64,000 bases of DNA from Podarcis raffonei (GCF_027172205.1 NC_070606.1:97102534-97166533), one strand, 5' to 3'; positions 25,500 through 39,100 are shown, numbered from the stretch's first letter. Translations and numbers: made by a program. Notes: a model not told the origin generated them from the sequence alone.

Positions 25500-25560
25500 T
25501 GCTGCAAATGGAGCGGAGCTGTTTCAGGGCGAGCGGAAGAGATTTCAGGAAGCTCTGTGA

Positions 25561-25568
25561 CTTATAAG
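25561..25568 (-). promoter_or_regulatory. TATA-like box of ALP copy A
   Basis: Minus strand reads AGTCTTATAAGTCACAG about 62-70 nt upstream of the ATG, a distance that would give a short 5' UTR near 35 nt. Copy B has a TATA-like motif at almost the same distance. Confidence 0.5.
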
Positions 25569-25961
25569 ACTAAACCCAGGGAGACCTTTGGACACTTGGA
25601 CAGCTGCAAACCATCATTAGTGGCACCCAGATTCCTCCCTTCACCAGACCCCACCCTGGGGAGTTTCACAACTGCTGCTGGCAACAGGAAATGTGCAATG
25701 GTGCGGTCATCAAGCCAGTTCCAAGGCTTATGGCAGAGGTTCAACCGCCACACCGGTTTCAAGTCTCCAGTCCTCACTTTTTAAGCGTGCTTTCTCTCTG
25801 CCCCCAACAGTTTCTCCTCTTCCATTGCTTCTTTTTATTGTCTTGTTCTCACTCTTTTGGGGCTCTGCCTAAACTTTTGTCTCACTTTCCTGCTTTCACC
25901 CAGGCCGCTTCCTTCCTGTGCCTTCTGTTATAGATGCTCCTAATATCTTGAACCTAGAAGT

Positions 25962-26180
25962 TCGAAAGCACGTCAAAGTGCAAGTAGATAAATAGGTACC
26001 GCTCCGGTGGGAAGGTAAACAGCGTTTCCGTGCGCTGCTCTGGTTCTCCAGAAGTGGCTTAGTCCTGCTGGCCACATGATCCAGGAGCTGTACGCCGGCT
26101 CCCTCGGCCAGTAAAGCAAGATGAGCTCCGCAACCCCAGAGTCGGCCATGACTGGACCTAATAGTCAGGGGTCCCTTTAA
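25962..26180 (+). mobile_element. Sauria-type SINE, 5' truncated
   Basis: Begins in the core AGTTCGAAAGCACGTC and ends GTCCCTTTAA; head missing. Confidence 0.85.
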
Positions 26181-26485
26181 TATCTTGAACAGCTCCTATT
26201 AACCAAGGTAACTTGTCTTTCCTCCTTCCAAACTGTTAAGATTCTCCCCCATCTTGTCTTGACAGAAATGGTGGGCCAGTCATTTCAAGCCTCTCCCTTG
26301 CCCCACCCCCACTTTCCCTTCTTAAGGTTCTTTAATCTTTGAAATTGACTTTGACCCCCCCCAACAGAAAAGTTTGTTTACTGAGCAGGTTGAGTCACAG
26401 AGTGTTTTTTTTTCCCCTGCCAGCAAACAGTTAACTAGCAAGAGCTCCTGATTGACCAGAGTTCCAAGGGAGGCAGTTGGAGGGC

Positions 26486-26817
26486 TGAAATATACTCGAG
26501 AATGGATTTCATGCTCTTTATTCAGCTCATAGTGGTGAGGAGGAATGGAAGTTCCCCCAGAATGTCAGCTTTATATACATTATTTACACAATGGGCCCCA
26601 CGTGATTGGCTAATTCTGGGATTCTCCTGTAGGCCAATCAGGTTGCGGATTCACTTCCACCTGGAGCTGGATTGGGTGGCTCCTGTGGACCAATAAGACT
26701 GGTGCATTCTGGATCCTATTGTTATAGGACCAATCAGACTGCTGCATTCTGAATCCTATTGCTCTAGGACCAATCAGACTGCTGCATTTTGGATACTATT
26801 CAACTCAGTACATAACA
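26486..26817 (-). mobile_element. Solo LTR fossil, TG...CA, about 332 bp
   Basis: Read on the minus strand it starts TGTTATGTACTGAG and ends TATATTTCA, with repeated CCAAT boxes (ATTGGTCC) and an AATAAA. Flanks AGGGC/AGGGG suggest a 5-bp duplication. Same family as 38277-38573. Confidence 0.75.
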
Positions 26818-27018
26818 AGGGGAGTGAGAGACTGTATAAGAGCGATTCATGGGGTCTGTGAGGGGGATTTCTGTCAGGAGAGTTCGTTCTGACAGGTGGT
26901 AGAGCTGAGGAGAGCCAAGAGTATATGCTCTCAGGTTCTGAACTGCATAACATCATTAAAAAATAATCAAGACAGTCCCACACGGTGTTCACAGGAAAAA
27001 GGATCCTCAGAGGGAATA

Positions 27019-27255
27019 CAGTCATACCTCATGTTACGTTTGCTTCAGGTTGCGTCCTGTGGCGACCCGGAAGTAACAGAACAGGTTACTTCCGGGTTGC
27101 GCCGCTCGCGCATGTGCAGACACGCAAAATGACGTCACACGCATGCGCAGAAGCAGCAAATTGTGACCTGCGCACACGCAGACGAGTGTTACATTCTTTT
27201 CAGGTTGCAAACGGGTCTCAGGAACGGATCCTGTTCGCAACCAGAGGTACCACTG
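27019..27255. mobile_element. Tigger-like MITE, CpG-rich
   Basis: CAGTCATACCTCATG ... GGTACCACTG flanked by TA; inner CACGCATGCGCAGAAGC blocks. Confidence 0.8.
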
Positions 27256-27450
27256 TACTCTGACAGGAAAGGGCAGTAGTGGTTGGTGTGTTGTGCGACA
27301 AGCACACAGAGTGCAATGAGATCGAGTGTTTGTGTGGGGGAGAGGGAGGCTTGGTTATTTTCCTTGTACACAGGTTGTACATTGACAATAAAGGTATTAA
27401 TAATAATAAATAATAATAATATTACAGGTGTAAAGAAAACAACATCATGC

Positions 27451-27456
27451 TTTATT
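27451..27456 (-). promoter_or_regulatory. Candidate poly(A) signal of ALP copy B
   Basis: AATAAA on the minus strand about 235 nt past the stop, followed by GCATGATGTTGTTTTC, a GU-rich downstream element. The 3' UTR would contain the (CA)n microsatellite. Confidence 0.55.
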
Positions 27457-27633
27457 CTTTGAAAGCTGAGGCTAATGAGAGCATCACCATCCATTAATAT
27501 ACAGTTGTATGCAATGAAGCCAAACAAATGAATGAACAAGACTGATGTCCCTTTGGGAATGTCCGGGGAAGCCAAGGATTTTCTAGGACCTCCCAGGGGA
27601 TGCCCAGAGGTCTGTTGAAAATGAGCTTTCCAG

Positions 27634-27636
<3 letters not shown>

Positions 27637-27681
<45 letters not shown>
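27637..27681. repeat. (GT)n microsatellite
   Basis: About 22 units, within the inferred 3' UTR of ALP copy B; it ends 10 bp from the stop codon. Confidence 0.95.
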
Positions 27682-27682
<1 letters not shown>

Positions 27683-27690
27683 TTTCAGTG

Positions 27691-27992
27691 TCACATCATC
27701 AGCAAGAAAAGGCACGCCCAGAGTGCAAAGAGGGGTAGTGAGGAGGGGTGATGCGAGACACCCAGGCCAGGTGATCCAAAACCTTCAGTCCGGACCTGCT
27801 CAGGGCAGTCGGGGTGCCTGTCATATGGCTTGATGCAGCCTGCATAGGCCAGGACATGGGCGATGTAGTTCTGCTCCTGGATGCCGTGGAAGAGATGGGC
27901 CATGGGTCCCTGTGCCATGATGGCCACGTCCTCTCCGCCATGCGTCTCCATTTCCAGGGGCACAGCTGCCTGCTGCCGGTAGTCCTTGTCCT
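27691..27992 (-). CDS. ALPI: ALP copy B exon 11 and stop
   Basis: 302 nt; encodes [20 protein letters not shown]..., His432, then [15 protein letters not shown], a Gly/Ser linker and hydrophobic [19 protein letters not shown] at 27693-27691. Acceptor GCCCATCCAG. Confidence 0.95.
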
Positions 27993-30900
27993 CTGGATGG
28001 GCGAGAGGCAGGAGGTCAGTCTAGACTTTTGGACAGTGGCTCGGTGGCACTGCGTGAGCCCATGGCACCCAGGGGGCACTGAGATGGGGCTTATCGGGAG
28101 TGGGGCATGGAGGGTGAAGGAGCCCACCGCAGTACCCCCATGCGCCAAAGGAGAAACAAGCTCCCTTGGCCGCAACACCTCGCGGGGTCAGGGCTGATGG
28201 AGCTCATTCATCTGAGCACCTGACGTGCCCATGCCCCAGCCCCGAAGGCCAGTCCGGCTGCAGTTTCCCTCGATGAGGGAGCTATAGTGGGGGTGTCTGG
28301 TTACACCCCCTTGGCAAATGCACACGGGGCAACAGCCCTCCAGCACCCCCCCGGTATGCCACTGTAGTGGCACCCAAATTTCTGTGGGCCACCAGCCCCT
28401 GGGTTGCATAAGCTCATCCCCAGTGCCCCCTACCCTATCAAAAGCATTCTTTGCACGACCTGCTAAGGAAAATAACAGCGCAAATGGAATTCAAAACAGT
28501 AAGCGTTGATGGCTGCTCTAGGGGCAGGGATGGTTGCTTGCACAAACTCAGGCTGTGGGTCAGTCCTCACAGTGAAGGGCTCCTAGGCCCAGGATGTGAG
28601 GGAAGGTGCAATAGAATGATCCATGTTTGAATCCACACTCAGCCAATGCAAGAAATGGTGTTGGCAAATGCGGATATAACACTGGTCCTGCTAGCTAGGG
28701 ATGATGGGCATTGTAGTCCAAAAACAGCTGGAGACCCAAGTTTGGGAAACCCAGGACCAGCTTCTGCAAACCAGCCTGACCAGGCTAGCTAAATGCAGAG
28801 CCATTAAGGAAAAACGGCGAGCCAGGTACTGAGGCATAACAAACTTTCCTTCCCCCCTGGTTCTGTCACAGAAAAATGTGTCCTTTTTGAAATCTAAAGG
28901 AGTTTCTAGGAAGAAAAAAAGGACGTGAGCAGAACTTCATGGGTGGAAGAGGCTGCACCGAGAGACCGGGAGCCATGACTGACTGCTGCTTTGGACCCAA
29001 GCTTGCTGAAGCTATGAGAGGGGCATTGAGAGACACCCTTGTGGTATAATGTTCCACACCCCTTCTAGGTGTATATAGGTGTAAAATAAACCATATATCT
29101 TAAAACAATACAGTCTCTGACGTGCCTGAATTCCCAATGGAAACACGACTACAGGTAGACAACTGGAATCCCCTGGAATCTTGTGCACTGCTCAACAGAG
29201 ACTGGGGTGGCGTGCAACCTCTGTAACACTGGTGTATGAAGTGGGATCCATGTTTTCTCTGTGTATACTGGCGGGCGGAATCTGCTCTCACCTGCATTTT
29301 CAACTTGCTACCAAACCCTTTTCTTGTCTTCCCAATCGAGAAAGAGTCCCAGCTTCTCCTATTCTGCACCTGTTCTCACTTCTCCCCCCTCCTTTGTCGC
29401 ATCTCCCCTCGCACACAGACCACTCCCATGTGAACCAGTTGCATCTTCCCCATCCCACATGTCTTAACTTCTAGGAACCTTTTTCAGCTTCTGCCCTGCT
29501 ATGACACTACCACCCTTCCTATCCTTGCACACCCGCCTTGCACACCCCTGCTTTCATCGGCACCCCCTCTTTTTGCAGCCCCCCAGTCCATAAGCGGAGG
29601 TGGTTCTGCTGAGCTCCGCATCCAAAAGTTCTGCATACCGATAGCATCGGAGCTGACATCTGGGCGGCTGCCATTCCTGAGCTTGTACCCAGGTCCGTTC
29701 CCATAGAGGATACTGGTGAATGCCCGCTTGTCTTTCGCTTGCTTGGGTGCCAGGCCTGTGGAGAAACACAGATGATGCTCAATGCTGGATCTGACCTGAC
29801 CAGAGTCAGACACACTTACAGCAGAGTGGAATCAATGGAAGGAGGGTCTCAGGCTGGCCGGATAAATAAATGTGCATTTATTTCAGCCCCCACCCCAAAC
29901 CAGGTGCCCTCCAGATGTTTTGAACTACAATTACCAACAGCTGTATGATGCTGGGTTAATGGGAGTTGTAATCTAAAAGACCTGGAGAGCACCTGATTTA
30001 TCTGTTTGTCCCTCACCATTTTTTTTTAAATATGCAAATATCCTGGTTTAGCTAATCTTAGTCAACTCTCCTTTCCTCAGAAGGAGAGGCTTCCAGATCT
30101 GAGGAAAAGGTAAAGGGATCCCTGACCATTAGGTCCAGTTGCGGATGACTCTGGGGTTGTGAACCAGAGCAGTGCACGGAAACGCCGTTTACCTTCCCGC
30201 CGGAGTGGTATCTATTAATCTACTTGCACTTTTTGGCATGCTTTCGAACTGCTAGGTTGGCAGGAGCAGGGACCGAGCAATGGGAGCTCACCCCGTCGCA
30301 GGGATTCGAACCGCATTAAACAGCCATGGTGGCTTCCCCCATGGAATTCTGGGACCTGTAGTTCATTAAGGGTGCTAAGAGTTGTTAGGATACCCCTACT
30401 CCCCCCTCATAGAGCTACAATCCCCCAAGTTCCTTGTGAAGAGGGGCTTATTGTTTTCTCCTGCTCTAGGGAAGGGAGATTCTGATTAAACACTAAGAAG
30501 AATTTTTTAACGCTAAAAGCCATTTAACTATGGAACAGATTGGCATGGGAGATGGTGGACTCTCCTTCCTCGGAGGTTGGATGGCCATCTGTCATGGAAA
30601 CTTTAGTTGACATTCCTGCATTGCAGGGGGTAGGGCTAGATGACCGTTGGGGACCCCTACACTTCTATGATTCTACGATTCTCAAACTACCCTGGGAATT
30701 GTGCTAGGGGGGCCTTTCACCTCCTTCCTTATGTTTTTATCTGTGTGCTAAAATCCAGTCCCTTACACAAGCCATTAGCTGAAAAGGTTTAACAGAAACT
30801 GGGTCCTTCTGGGATTTTTCCCCCCTCCTGGAAAATCATATTGGCTAGAAATTTGCTTTCAAGTTTCAAAAAGGGCAGTTCTGTTTCTCAGAAGCTATGT

Positions 30901-33900
30901 GATTGCTAGGGCATTTCACACCCATGAGAATTCTTGCATTGCAGGGGGTTGGACTAGATGACCCTGGGGTACCTTCCAACTCTACGATTCTATTAATAAT
31001 AATTTATTATTTATACCCCGCCCATCTGGCTGGGTTTCCCCAGCCACTCTGGGTGGCTTCCAACCGAATATTAAAAACACAATAAAACATCAAACATTAA
31101 AAACTTCCCTAAACAGGGCCACCTTCAGTTGTCTTTTAAAAGTAAAATAGTTGTTTATTGCCTTGACATCTGCTAAGAGGGCGTTCCACAGCGTGGGCGC
31201 CACTACCGAGAAGGCCCTTTGCCTGGTTCCCTGTAACCTCACTTCTCGCAGTGAGGGAACCGCCAGAAGGTCCTCGGAGCTGGACATCAGTGTCCAGGCA
31301 GAACAATGCAGGTGGAGATGCTCCTTCAGGTATACAGGACCGAGGCCGTTAAGGGCTTTAAAGGTCAGCACCAACACTTTGAATTGTGCTCAGAAATGTA
31401 CTGGGAGCCAATGAAGATCTTTCAGGTCTTATATGGTCTCGGCAGCCACTCCCAGTCACTAGTCTAGCTGCCACATTCTGAATTAGTTGCAGCTTCCAGG
31501 TCACCTTCAAAGGTAGCCCGATGTAGAGCGCATGGCAGTAGTCCAAGCGGGAGATAACCAGAACATGCACCACTCTGGCAAGACAGTCTGCGGGCAGGGA
31601 GGGTCTCATCCTGCATACCAGATGGGGTTGGTAGACAGCTGCCCTGGACACAGAATTGACCTGCACCTCCATGGACAGTCCAAAATGACTCCCAGGCTGC
31701 GCACCTGGTCCTTCGGGGGTACAGTTACCCCATTCAGGATCACACACCAGCCCGCCCCCTGTCGCCCAAGAACAATACTTCTGTCTTGTCAGGATTCAGC
31801 CTCAATCCGTTGAATTCTATGAATTCTCAGCCTGGTGGCTCAGAGTATTTTGAGACTAAGACTTCCAGAAGAGGTGGGAAAACTTCTCTCTATTGCCCCT
31901 TGCCTCTGAGATAGGGAGCAAAGTCTCGCTCTTCCAAGAGCCTGGAAACCTATTCTCACCAAAGATGTTGTTGCCCCGTGGTGTGTTGCCGCCTAAGGTG
32001 AAGACGTGCGAGTGGTCAGCTGTGACCACCATGAGAGTCTCTGAGGCGTCGGTCAGCTCCACGGCTCTCTCCACAGCCCGGTCCATCATCACAGTCTCAC
32101 TCAGGGCCAGCTTGGCTCTGCCCTTGTGATGCCCATGGTCAATCCTGCCTCGTAAAGGAGAAAAAGGCAACATATCAAGACCTTTTTCTCCCCGCAAGAG
32201 ACACCAACCACACTGTTTCAGGCTCATGCTCGAACATTCCCCCAAACATGAAAAGTAGGGTGTCAGGGAGAAAGGTTCTAGCCCAGGTGTCGCCAAGCCA
32301 GGGCTCATGGGCACCCTGGCACCCGTCAAGGCTTCCAGTGCTGCCCCACCCAGAGCAGGTGACCCGGTCTCTGAGCGTTCATTTTCAAAAAGTCATCCTC
32401 TAGCCCTCCCAGAAAGAAAGTTATGAGGTAAAATGTGCAGGTAACCTATGAAGTGGAATGAGAACGGTGTGGTATATTTTTCCTGGTACCAAACAATGTT
32501 CCCTGTTGCTATTAGGCAGCAGTAGCAGCAGGGTGTGAACTCCATATGTCAGGACCAGCAGGAAATATCTGACATCCCATAGTAAGCATAAGGTGGTCAG
32601 GCTGGTTGTCTCTCTAGTTTTGTGTTGTGCCACATGTTCTGTTCTGTATGGCTGCCATCTTGTGTTCTGACACATGTTCTGTATAGCAGCCATCTTGTGC
32701 TATGCCACCTGCTCTGTATGGCGGCCATCTTGTGCTATGCCACATGTTCTGTATGGCGGCCATCTTGTGCTATGCCACCTGCTGCGTATGGCGGCCATCT
32801 TGTGTTCTACCACATGCTCTGCATGGCGGCCATCTTGTGTTCTGCCCTGCCTCACGGCTGCCACTTTATACTATTCCACAGGACCTCCATGGCAGCCATT
32901 TTGTGACTGCCTGCCCGAGCACTCTCTCAAAATTCGAAGAAAGTGCCCACAGATTGGCAGCTCCTGTCTCTAGCATACCCTGCCTGAAGTGCTCATTTTC
33001 TAAGCGGAGGGAACCATTTTGTTTGTTCGGAGGACCACTCAGTCACGTCAGCCTCAAGCTGCAAGCCAGAGCTGCGCAGGTTCGCTGCCCTAGCCAACAC
33101 GAGGCCTGCCAGTCCCTCCTCGGTTCAGATGGGAGCCAGTGCAGGTTTCCTCACAGAGCACAGTGGTCGCCATATCATCCCCGGGGTTCTCTGCTGCCCC
33201 TTTCAAGATGGGAGAAGCAGAGACAGAGGATACTCATCTTCCACAAAGAGGAAGAAGCCGTTGGGGTTCCTGCGCAGGATCCGTATGGCCTTCTCCGTCA
33301 TCTCCACAATGGAGGGGTCCGTGTTGTTGTCGCGATCCAGCTCGTATGCCATGTCGTGTGGCTCAAAGAGGCCTAGCAGATTGGATCAGAGAAAGTGAGT
33401 GTTGCCGTGGCAGGAGCCTGACCGAGACGAGGGAACATTACGTTTTCATTATCATTGGCTATTCAGATTGGTGCGTGGGCCCAGTTGGCATTTGCTCCTG
33501 GCGGGGCCTTTTCGGTGGTGGCTCCCCGTTTGTGCAATTCCTTCCCTGGGTGAAGAGAAACTGTCTCTCTCATGATCGAGTCTTGGGAGGAATCTGAAAA
33601 CATTCCTGTTTACCCAGGCGTTTTGATGGGTGAAAGACAATGTTCCTGGAAACCCTCAAATCATGGGCTAGGAGAAGGTGATTGTTGCTCACCGTTTTAA
33701 GAATACACACACACACACGGTGCATTTGTCACCCTGGGCCATAGGTGCCAACTCCCTGGGGCCCTGGTTGCCTGAGCACCCACAAAATTCCCCATGAAAG
33801 GGCCAAACACCCACAAAACCCACAAAACACCCATAGTCGTATGACCAAGCTAGCACTCCTTTCCTGGGCTCCTTCACCCTGGTATTTTCAGATGGAGAGT

Positions 33901-36085
33901 AGTATGCAAATTTAATAAATTTAAACTAAATGCAGATTATTAATATTTTTAATAATAATACTGTTGCTATTATTTTACATTAGGGATGGGGCAGCCCCTT
34001 TGATATGGTCCATGGCTTCTCCTCACCCCTGGCTACTACTGCCCATGAATTAGGTTGGAAAAATTGCTCTGCGGTTTTTTGTTCTTTTTTGAGAGTGGGC
34101 GTTAATGGGGATGGCGGCTGCAGAGAGAAATTTATTAGGCAGAGTAACAAGTGCAGAGAGAGAGAGATGATTCCCTGCCTTGAGGAAATTTCAGTTTAAT
34201 GTTGATTGAGTGGGAAATTAATGAAAGGACACCTTTGGGAAGCCTGCAGGCAGGACCTGAGCACAAACAGCAGTTCTCTCCACCCTTGCGATTCCCAGCT
34301 ACTGACATTTAGGCAGATTCTGCCTCCAACAGTGGGCTTGGACATTTCCCTTGTGGCTAGTAGCCATTGATAGCCTTACCCTGCATGAATCTGACTAATC
34401 CGCTTTTGAAACCATCTGAGTTAGCGGCCATCACCGCATCTTGTGGCAGGGAGTTCCATAGTTCAACTATGGGCTCAATCAAGATTCGGCTTGTCCCACC
34501 ATTTCCCCCCAGGGAAACCTGCTGTTTACCGCTGAATCGTAGCAAATGCCAATTGGGTTTTCTCCAGATTGGTGTTTGTTTTGATTTAGTGCTCTCAGCA
34601 CAAGACAAGTGGGAGAGTGGACAAGCCCTATTGAGGCATCTGATCATAGCCTGCATTTTAATCAAGGCTTATATTTTGATCAGATTCCTGTATTCTAAAA
34701 ATGAGCTTAAATTCACAAATGTTTCTTTCGAGGCAGGAAACCAGCAGGCAAGGTCTTTGTCAGAGGCCCCTTTGGTTTATTGCGGTCATAAAACAGGCTG
34801 GGACCAAAAGGTCACACTGACCATACAAATTATAGAATACAATCAAGGTTGCAAAAACACAATTAAATAGTAATAATTATTGTGCCTCCCATTAAACTTG
34901 AGCCACATCTTCCTAAGGTTAAAAGGGCAAGAGCTAATACAAACAGCAGCTGGCTAGGGAAGAGGCTTCTCTCTGAAGCTGCTTTGAAGCTTCAGAGAAT
35001 TTAGAGAACTTAGAGAACCTAGCTTTTACTAAGTTCCTTTTTACTTAGACAAGATCTTTGCTTCTAAAAATCTATATATGTTATGTATGAAATATTGGCT
35101 TAAATGTAATTATGCAAAGGATTTAGAAAGTAAGAAATCATAGAATCATAGAAGAGTTGGAATAGACCACGAGGGCCATTGAGTCCAGACCCCTGCCAAG
35201 CAGGAAAAACACCATCAGAGCACTCCTGACATATGGTTGTCAAGCCTTTGCTTAATGACCTCCAAAGAAGGAGATCTTTCATTGATAATGTGTGGGAAGG
35301 TGAACAAAAAGATCTGTTCAGATAAAATTAGCCACCATCTGTTTTGGAGTGAATAGGGCAATAGGGCAAAAAGTGAAATGTTAGTTAAGGCGCCTAGTCT
35401 AGGGCAAAAGGTTATCTGGTAATTAAGGTGCCTGGTCGAGGTAAATGTAAGATATATGACTACTTATTTGCCAATTATAAATAGAAGGAAATACAGCTCT
35501 TTGTCTCCCATAAAAGGTAATAGGAAATGGGTGTATCTTTTATGATTGGTTCTAGCAAACAGCCAATAGGAATTTCAACCAGGCTGATTGGACAGAGGCA
35601 GTCAAAGGAGGAGCAAGGGGGCTGGGCTGAGGGAATATAAGTGCTGGCCATAATGGCAGGAGGCCAGGACAGAGCTTGGTAACCATATACCACTGTGCCT
35701 CTCATTTATTTGTCCGACAAATAAATTATTATTTTAATTTCTCTATTGCTGCGTTGAATATTTCATTCCAGCTAAGCGTTAACCACAAGCAGGGTGCTAC
35801 ACTATGGGTTGTGAACTGAGGTCCAGCTCCGAGGGCCTTCTGGCGATTCACTCGCTGCGAGAGGTGAGGTTACATGGAACCAGGCCTTCTCGGTGGTGGT
35901 GCCCGCCCTGTAGAACGCCCTCCTATCAGATGTTAAGGAGATAAAGAACTATACAGAAGGCAGCCCTGTATAGGGAAGTTTTTAATGTTTAATGTTTTGT
36001 TATGCTTTTATATGTGCTGGAAGCTGCTCAGAGTGGCTGGGGCAACCCAGTCAGATGGGCGGGATACAAGTTGTTCTTGTTGTTG

Positions 36086-36117
<32 letters not shown>

Positions 36118-39100
36118 TCCAACATTCAGCTTCATTGTCCAAGAGTCCCCATATTATGGGAAAGGGATAAAAGCTCCCCCCCTCACTTTCTCCATACCAT
36201 GCAAAGTTTTATCTATCATTTCTCCTATGACTCACCTTTTCCTTCCTACAAATAACTTTGGGGGTGTGAAACCCTAAAGTAATAATAAGGATGATATTAT
36301 CATTTACAGTAATACCTCTATGAACATCCGCCTTGTCTAGTGTCCATTCTGGCGAACGTCCATGGCAAACCCGGAAGTACCGGAACGAGTTACTTCTGGG
36401 TTTGCCGCTCACGCATGCGCATAAGCACTAAATCATGCTTTGTGCATGCACAGAAGCGCAAAACACTCTGCGCACTTGCGCAGGTGCCGCGCTTTGCCCT
36501 GCATCCATTTCGGCTAGCCGCCGGGACTCTGGAATGGATCCCGGTCGCAAAACAAGGTACGACTGTATACCCTGCCCATCTGGCTGAGATTCCCCAGCCA
36601 CTCTGAGCGGCTTCCAACACATATAAAAACATAATAAAACATCAAATATTAAAAACATTTGAAAAGTAATGTTCCTAAGGGGCAAGCGGGCATAAAATGC
36701 TGAATAAAGGCAGAGTACACTCAATTAGGACTCAGCTATGCAGTTGCAAATATAACGTTTTAAGTGCATTTCATGTGCATTACACAAATGTGACACTAGA
36801 TGGCAATGGTGAGCTAATGGCGACGTCAATATATTTTTCAAAACGTTTTTTTAAAAAAGCATTTTCGCAGTGTTTTTTTATATGTGTCTAGATTCCAACT
36901 TCGTGGCTCATCTTGTCTGCTGTTTATCTGTATCCAAACACAATCTCTCCCTGCACAGTTCACATTCCCTTGCAGGGTGTCAGGAATCAGGAAAAGTTTG
37001 CCCCCTTCCTCTGACCAGTAGGAGAGAAACAGGAAACCCCCATAGTACTCTTACCCATAAGATGGTTGGTAGTGTTTTCATTGACGGAGGCCAGGCCTGT
37101 TTTGTTCCAGACATACTGAGCTCCCTAGAAACAAATATGGGGTTCATAAACGCCAGGAATCAACAGCATATTCATCACACCAGCCTTCTTGCACCAGGTG
37201 CCCTCTTAATGTCTTGAACTACAACTCCCACTGATACGAGCTGCAGTCCAGAACATCTAGAGAGCAGGGGAGGCTGCATTAAACAGGTACAATAAATGGA
37301 TATATTTCCATTGTTGTTATGATTACCATTTAAAGCATGTTTGCCCTATTCTTCAGCCCAACAAAGGCTCCCAGAGTGGCTTACAAAGATCAGCAATAAG
37401 ACAGATTCTGCCTTCAGGCTTAAAATCTAAAAGGAACAGCACAAAAGGAAAACGAGATTGGGAGGGAGGAAGAAGAAAGCAGGAAGTAGTTCTTGGTTAC
37501 AGGCTTGAAATGGAAAGAGTTCGAGGAGAGGAGGAGTGAATGTTTTCTCTAAGCCACAACCAGGGTTTTCTCCCCCTGCCCCCCACTCCATCCCGCTGGA
37601 CTCCCAGCCCTTCCCCAATTCCCATTACCATCCTGTTGCTCAACCACATTTCAATGAGGTTCAGGCCATCCTTCCTGGTCCCATTCTGTTTCGGATGCTC
37701 TGGGTCGCTCATGTTCCTCGGCATCATGAATTTCCGCCCTCCTCCGAGAATCACCTGCCAATGTGAAGAAGGCAATGTCACTGTTCATCGCCACCTCACC
37801 AGAGTTATTTTTCTTTTTAAGAAAATTCATTTTTATTAAATTTTCCATTCTAACAATCCAATCCAATCACATTAGCTATTCCAAATTATACATATACATA
37901 TCAAATAATCCAAATATTCTGCCAAATTATAATTTTTTTAAGGGGACTTCCCATGCTTCAAGTTCGAAGGGTTTTGACCATCTCATACCTCTACTGCATT
38001 TCATACTCACAGAGTTATTTTTCTTCAGAATTTTCATCCCGCATTGCAGGGGGTTGGAGAAGGGCCTTCTCGGTAGTGGCGCCCGCCCTGTGGAACGCCC
38101 TCCCATCAGATGTCAAAGAGATAAAAAACTACCTGACATTTAGAAGGCAGTCCTGTTCAGGGATGTTTTTAATGTGTGACATTTTGATGTACCGGTATTT
38201 TAAATCTTTGTTGGAAGCTGCCCAGAGTGACTGGGGAAACACAGCCAGATGGGCGGGGTACAAATAAATTATTATTTGTTATGTACTGAGTTGAATAGGA
38301 TCCAAAATGCAGCAGTCTGATTGGTCCTAGAACAATAGGATCCAGAATGCAGCAGTCTGATTGGTCCACAGGAGCACCCAATCCAGCTCCAGGTGGAAGT
38401 GAATCCTCAGCCTGATTGGCCTACAGGAGAATCCCGGAATTAGCCAATCACGTGGGGCCCATTGTGTAAATAATGTATACAAAGCAGACATTCTGGGGGA
38501 ACTTCTATTCCTCCTCACCGCTATGAGATGAATAAAGAGCATGAAATCCACTCTCGACTCCGAGTATATTTCATCATCTTTAGTATTATGACATGAACCC
38601 TTAGGGTCCCTTCCAGCTCTACAATTCTATGATTCCATCCTTCCTCCGGCTAGGCCCCTGAATGGGTCTCCCCGGCCTGCCTGGAGCAGCCACTCACGTT
38701 GATGTCTGTGTTGTGCACCAGCTGGTAGGCGATGTCCTTGCAGCCTTGGCTGGCGGCCTCCTTCGACATGTTGACGTCGCCGTACCACTCGCGGCTGGCC
38801 GAGTGGGCATAGGCGGCAGCCGGAGAGGCATGCTGCACACGGGTGGTGGTCACGATCCCCACAGACTTCCCTGTGAGGAGGAGAGGGCATGTGGGAGGCA
38901 GGCTTGGAAAGAGGGGAATCGGAATGGGGCTCCCCCTCCACCCTCCCCACCATTCCCACTGCTGCCGGTTGGGGCGCCCTCTCTTGTGCTTCACCCCACC
39001 TCAACAGCAGAGCCGTCTCCCTCGGGAGGTGGTGACTCTCCTTCCTTGGAGGCTGATCAGCAGAGGTCGGATGGCCATCTCTCATGGATGCTGTAGCTGA

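Larger units (their letters stand above)
25570..27430. other. Spacer between ALP copies
   Basis: Holds the upstream region of copy A, a truncated Sauria SINE (25962-26180), an LTR fossil (26486-26817) and a Tigger-like MITE (27019-27255). The first 400 bp next to copy A (25570-25960) is free of recognisable repeats and is where its regulatory sites should lie. Confidence 0.6.

Noticed and set aside
32702-33376. 224-codon ORF on the plus strand
   Set aside because: It runs through the 35-bp minisatellite and the antisense of ALP copy B exon 8; 35-bp periodicity accounts for its repeats.
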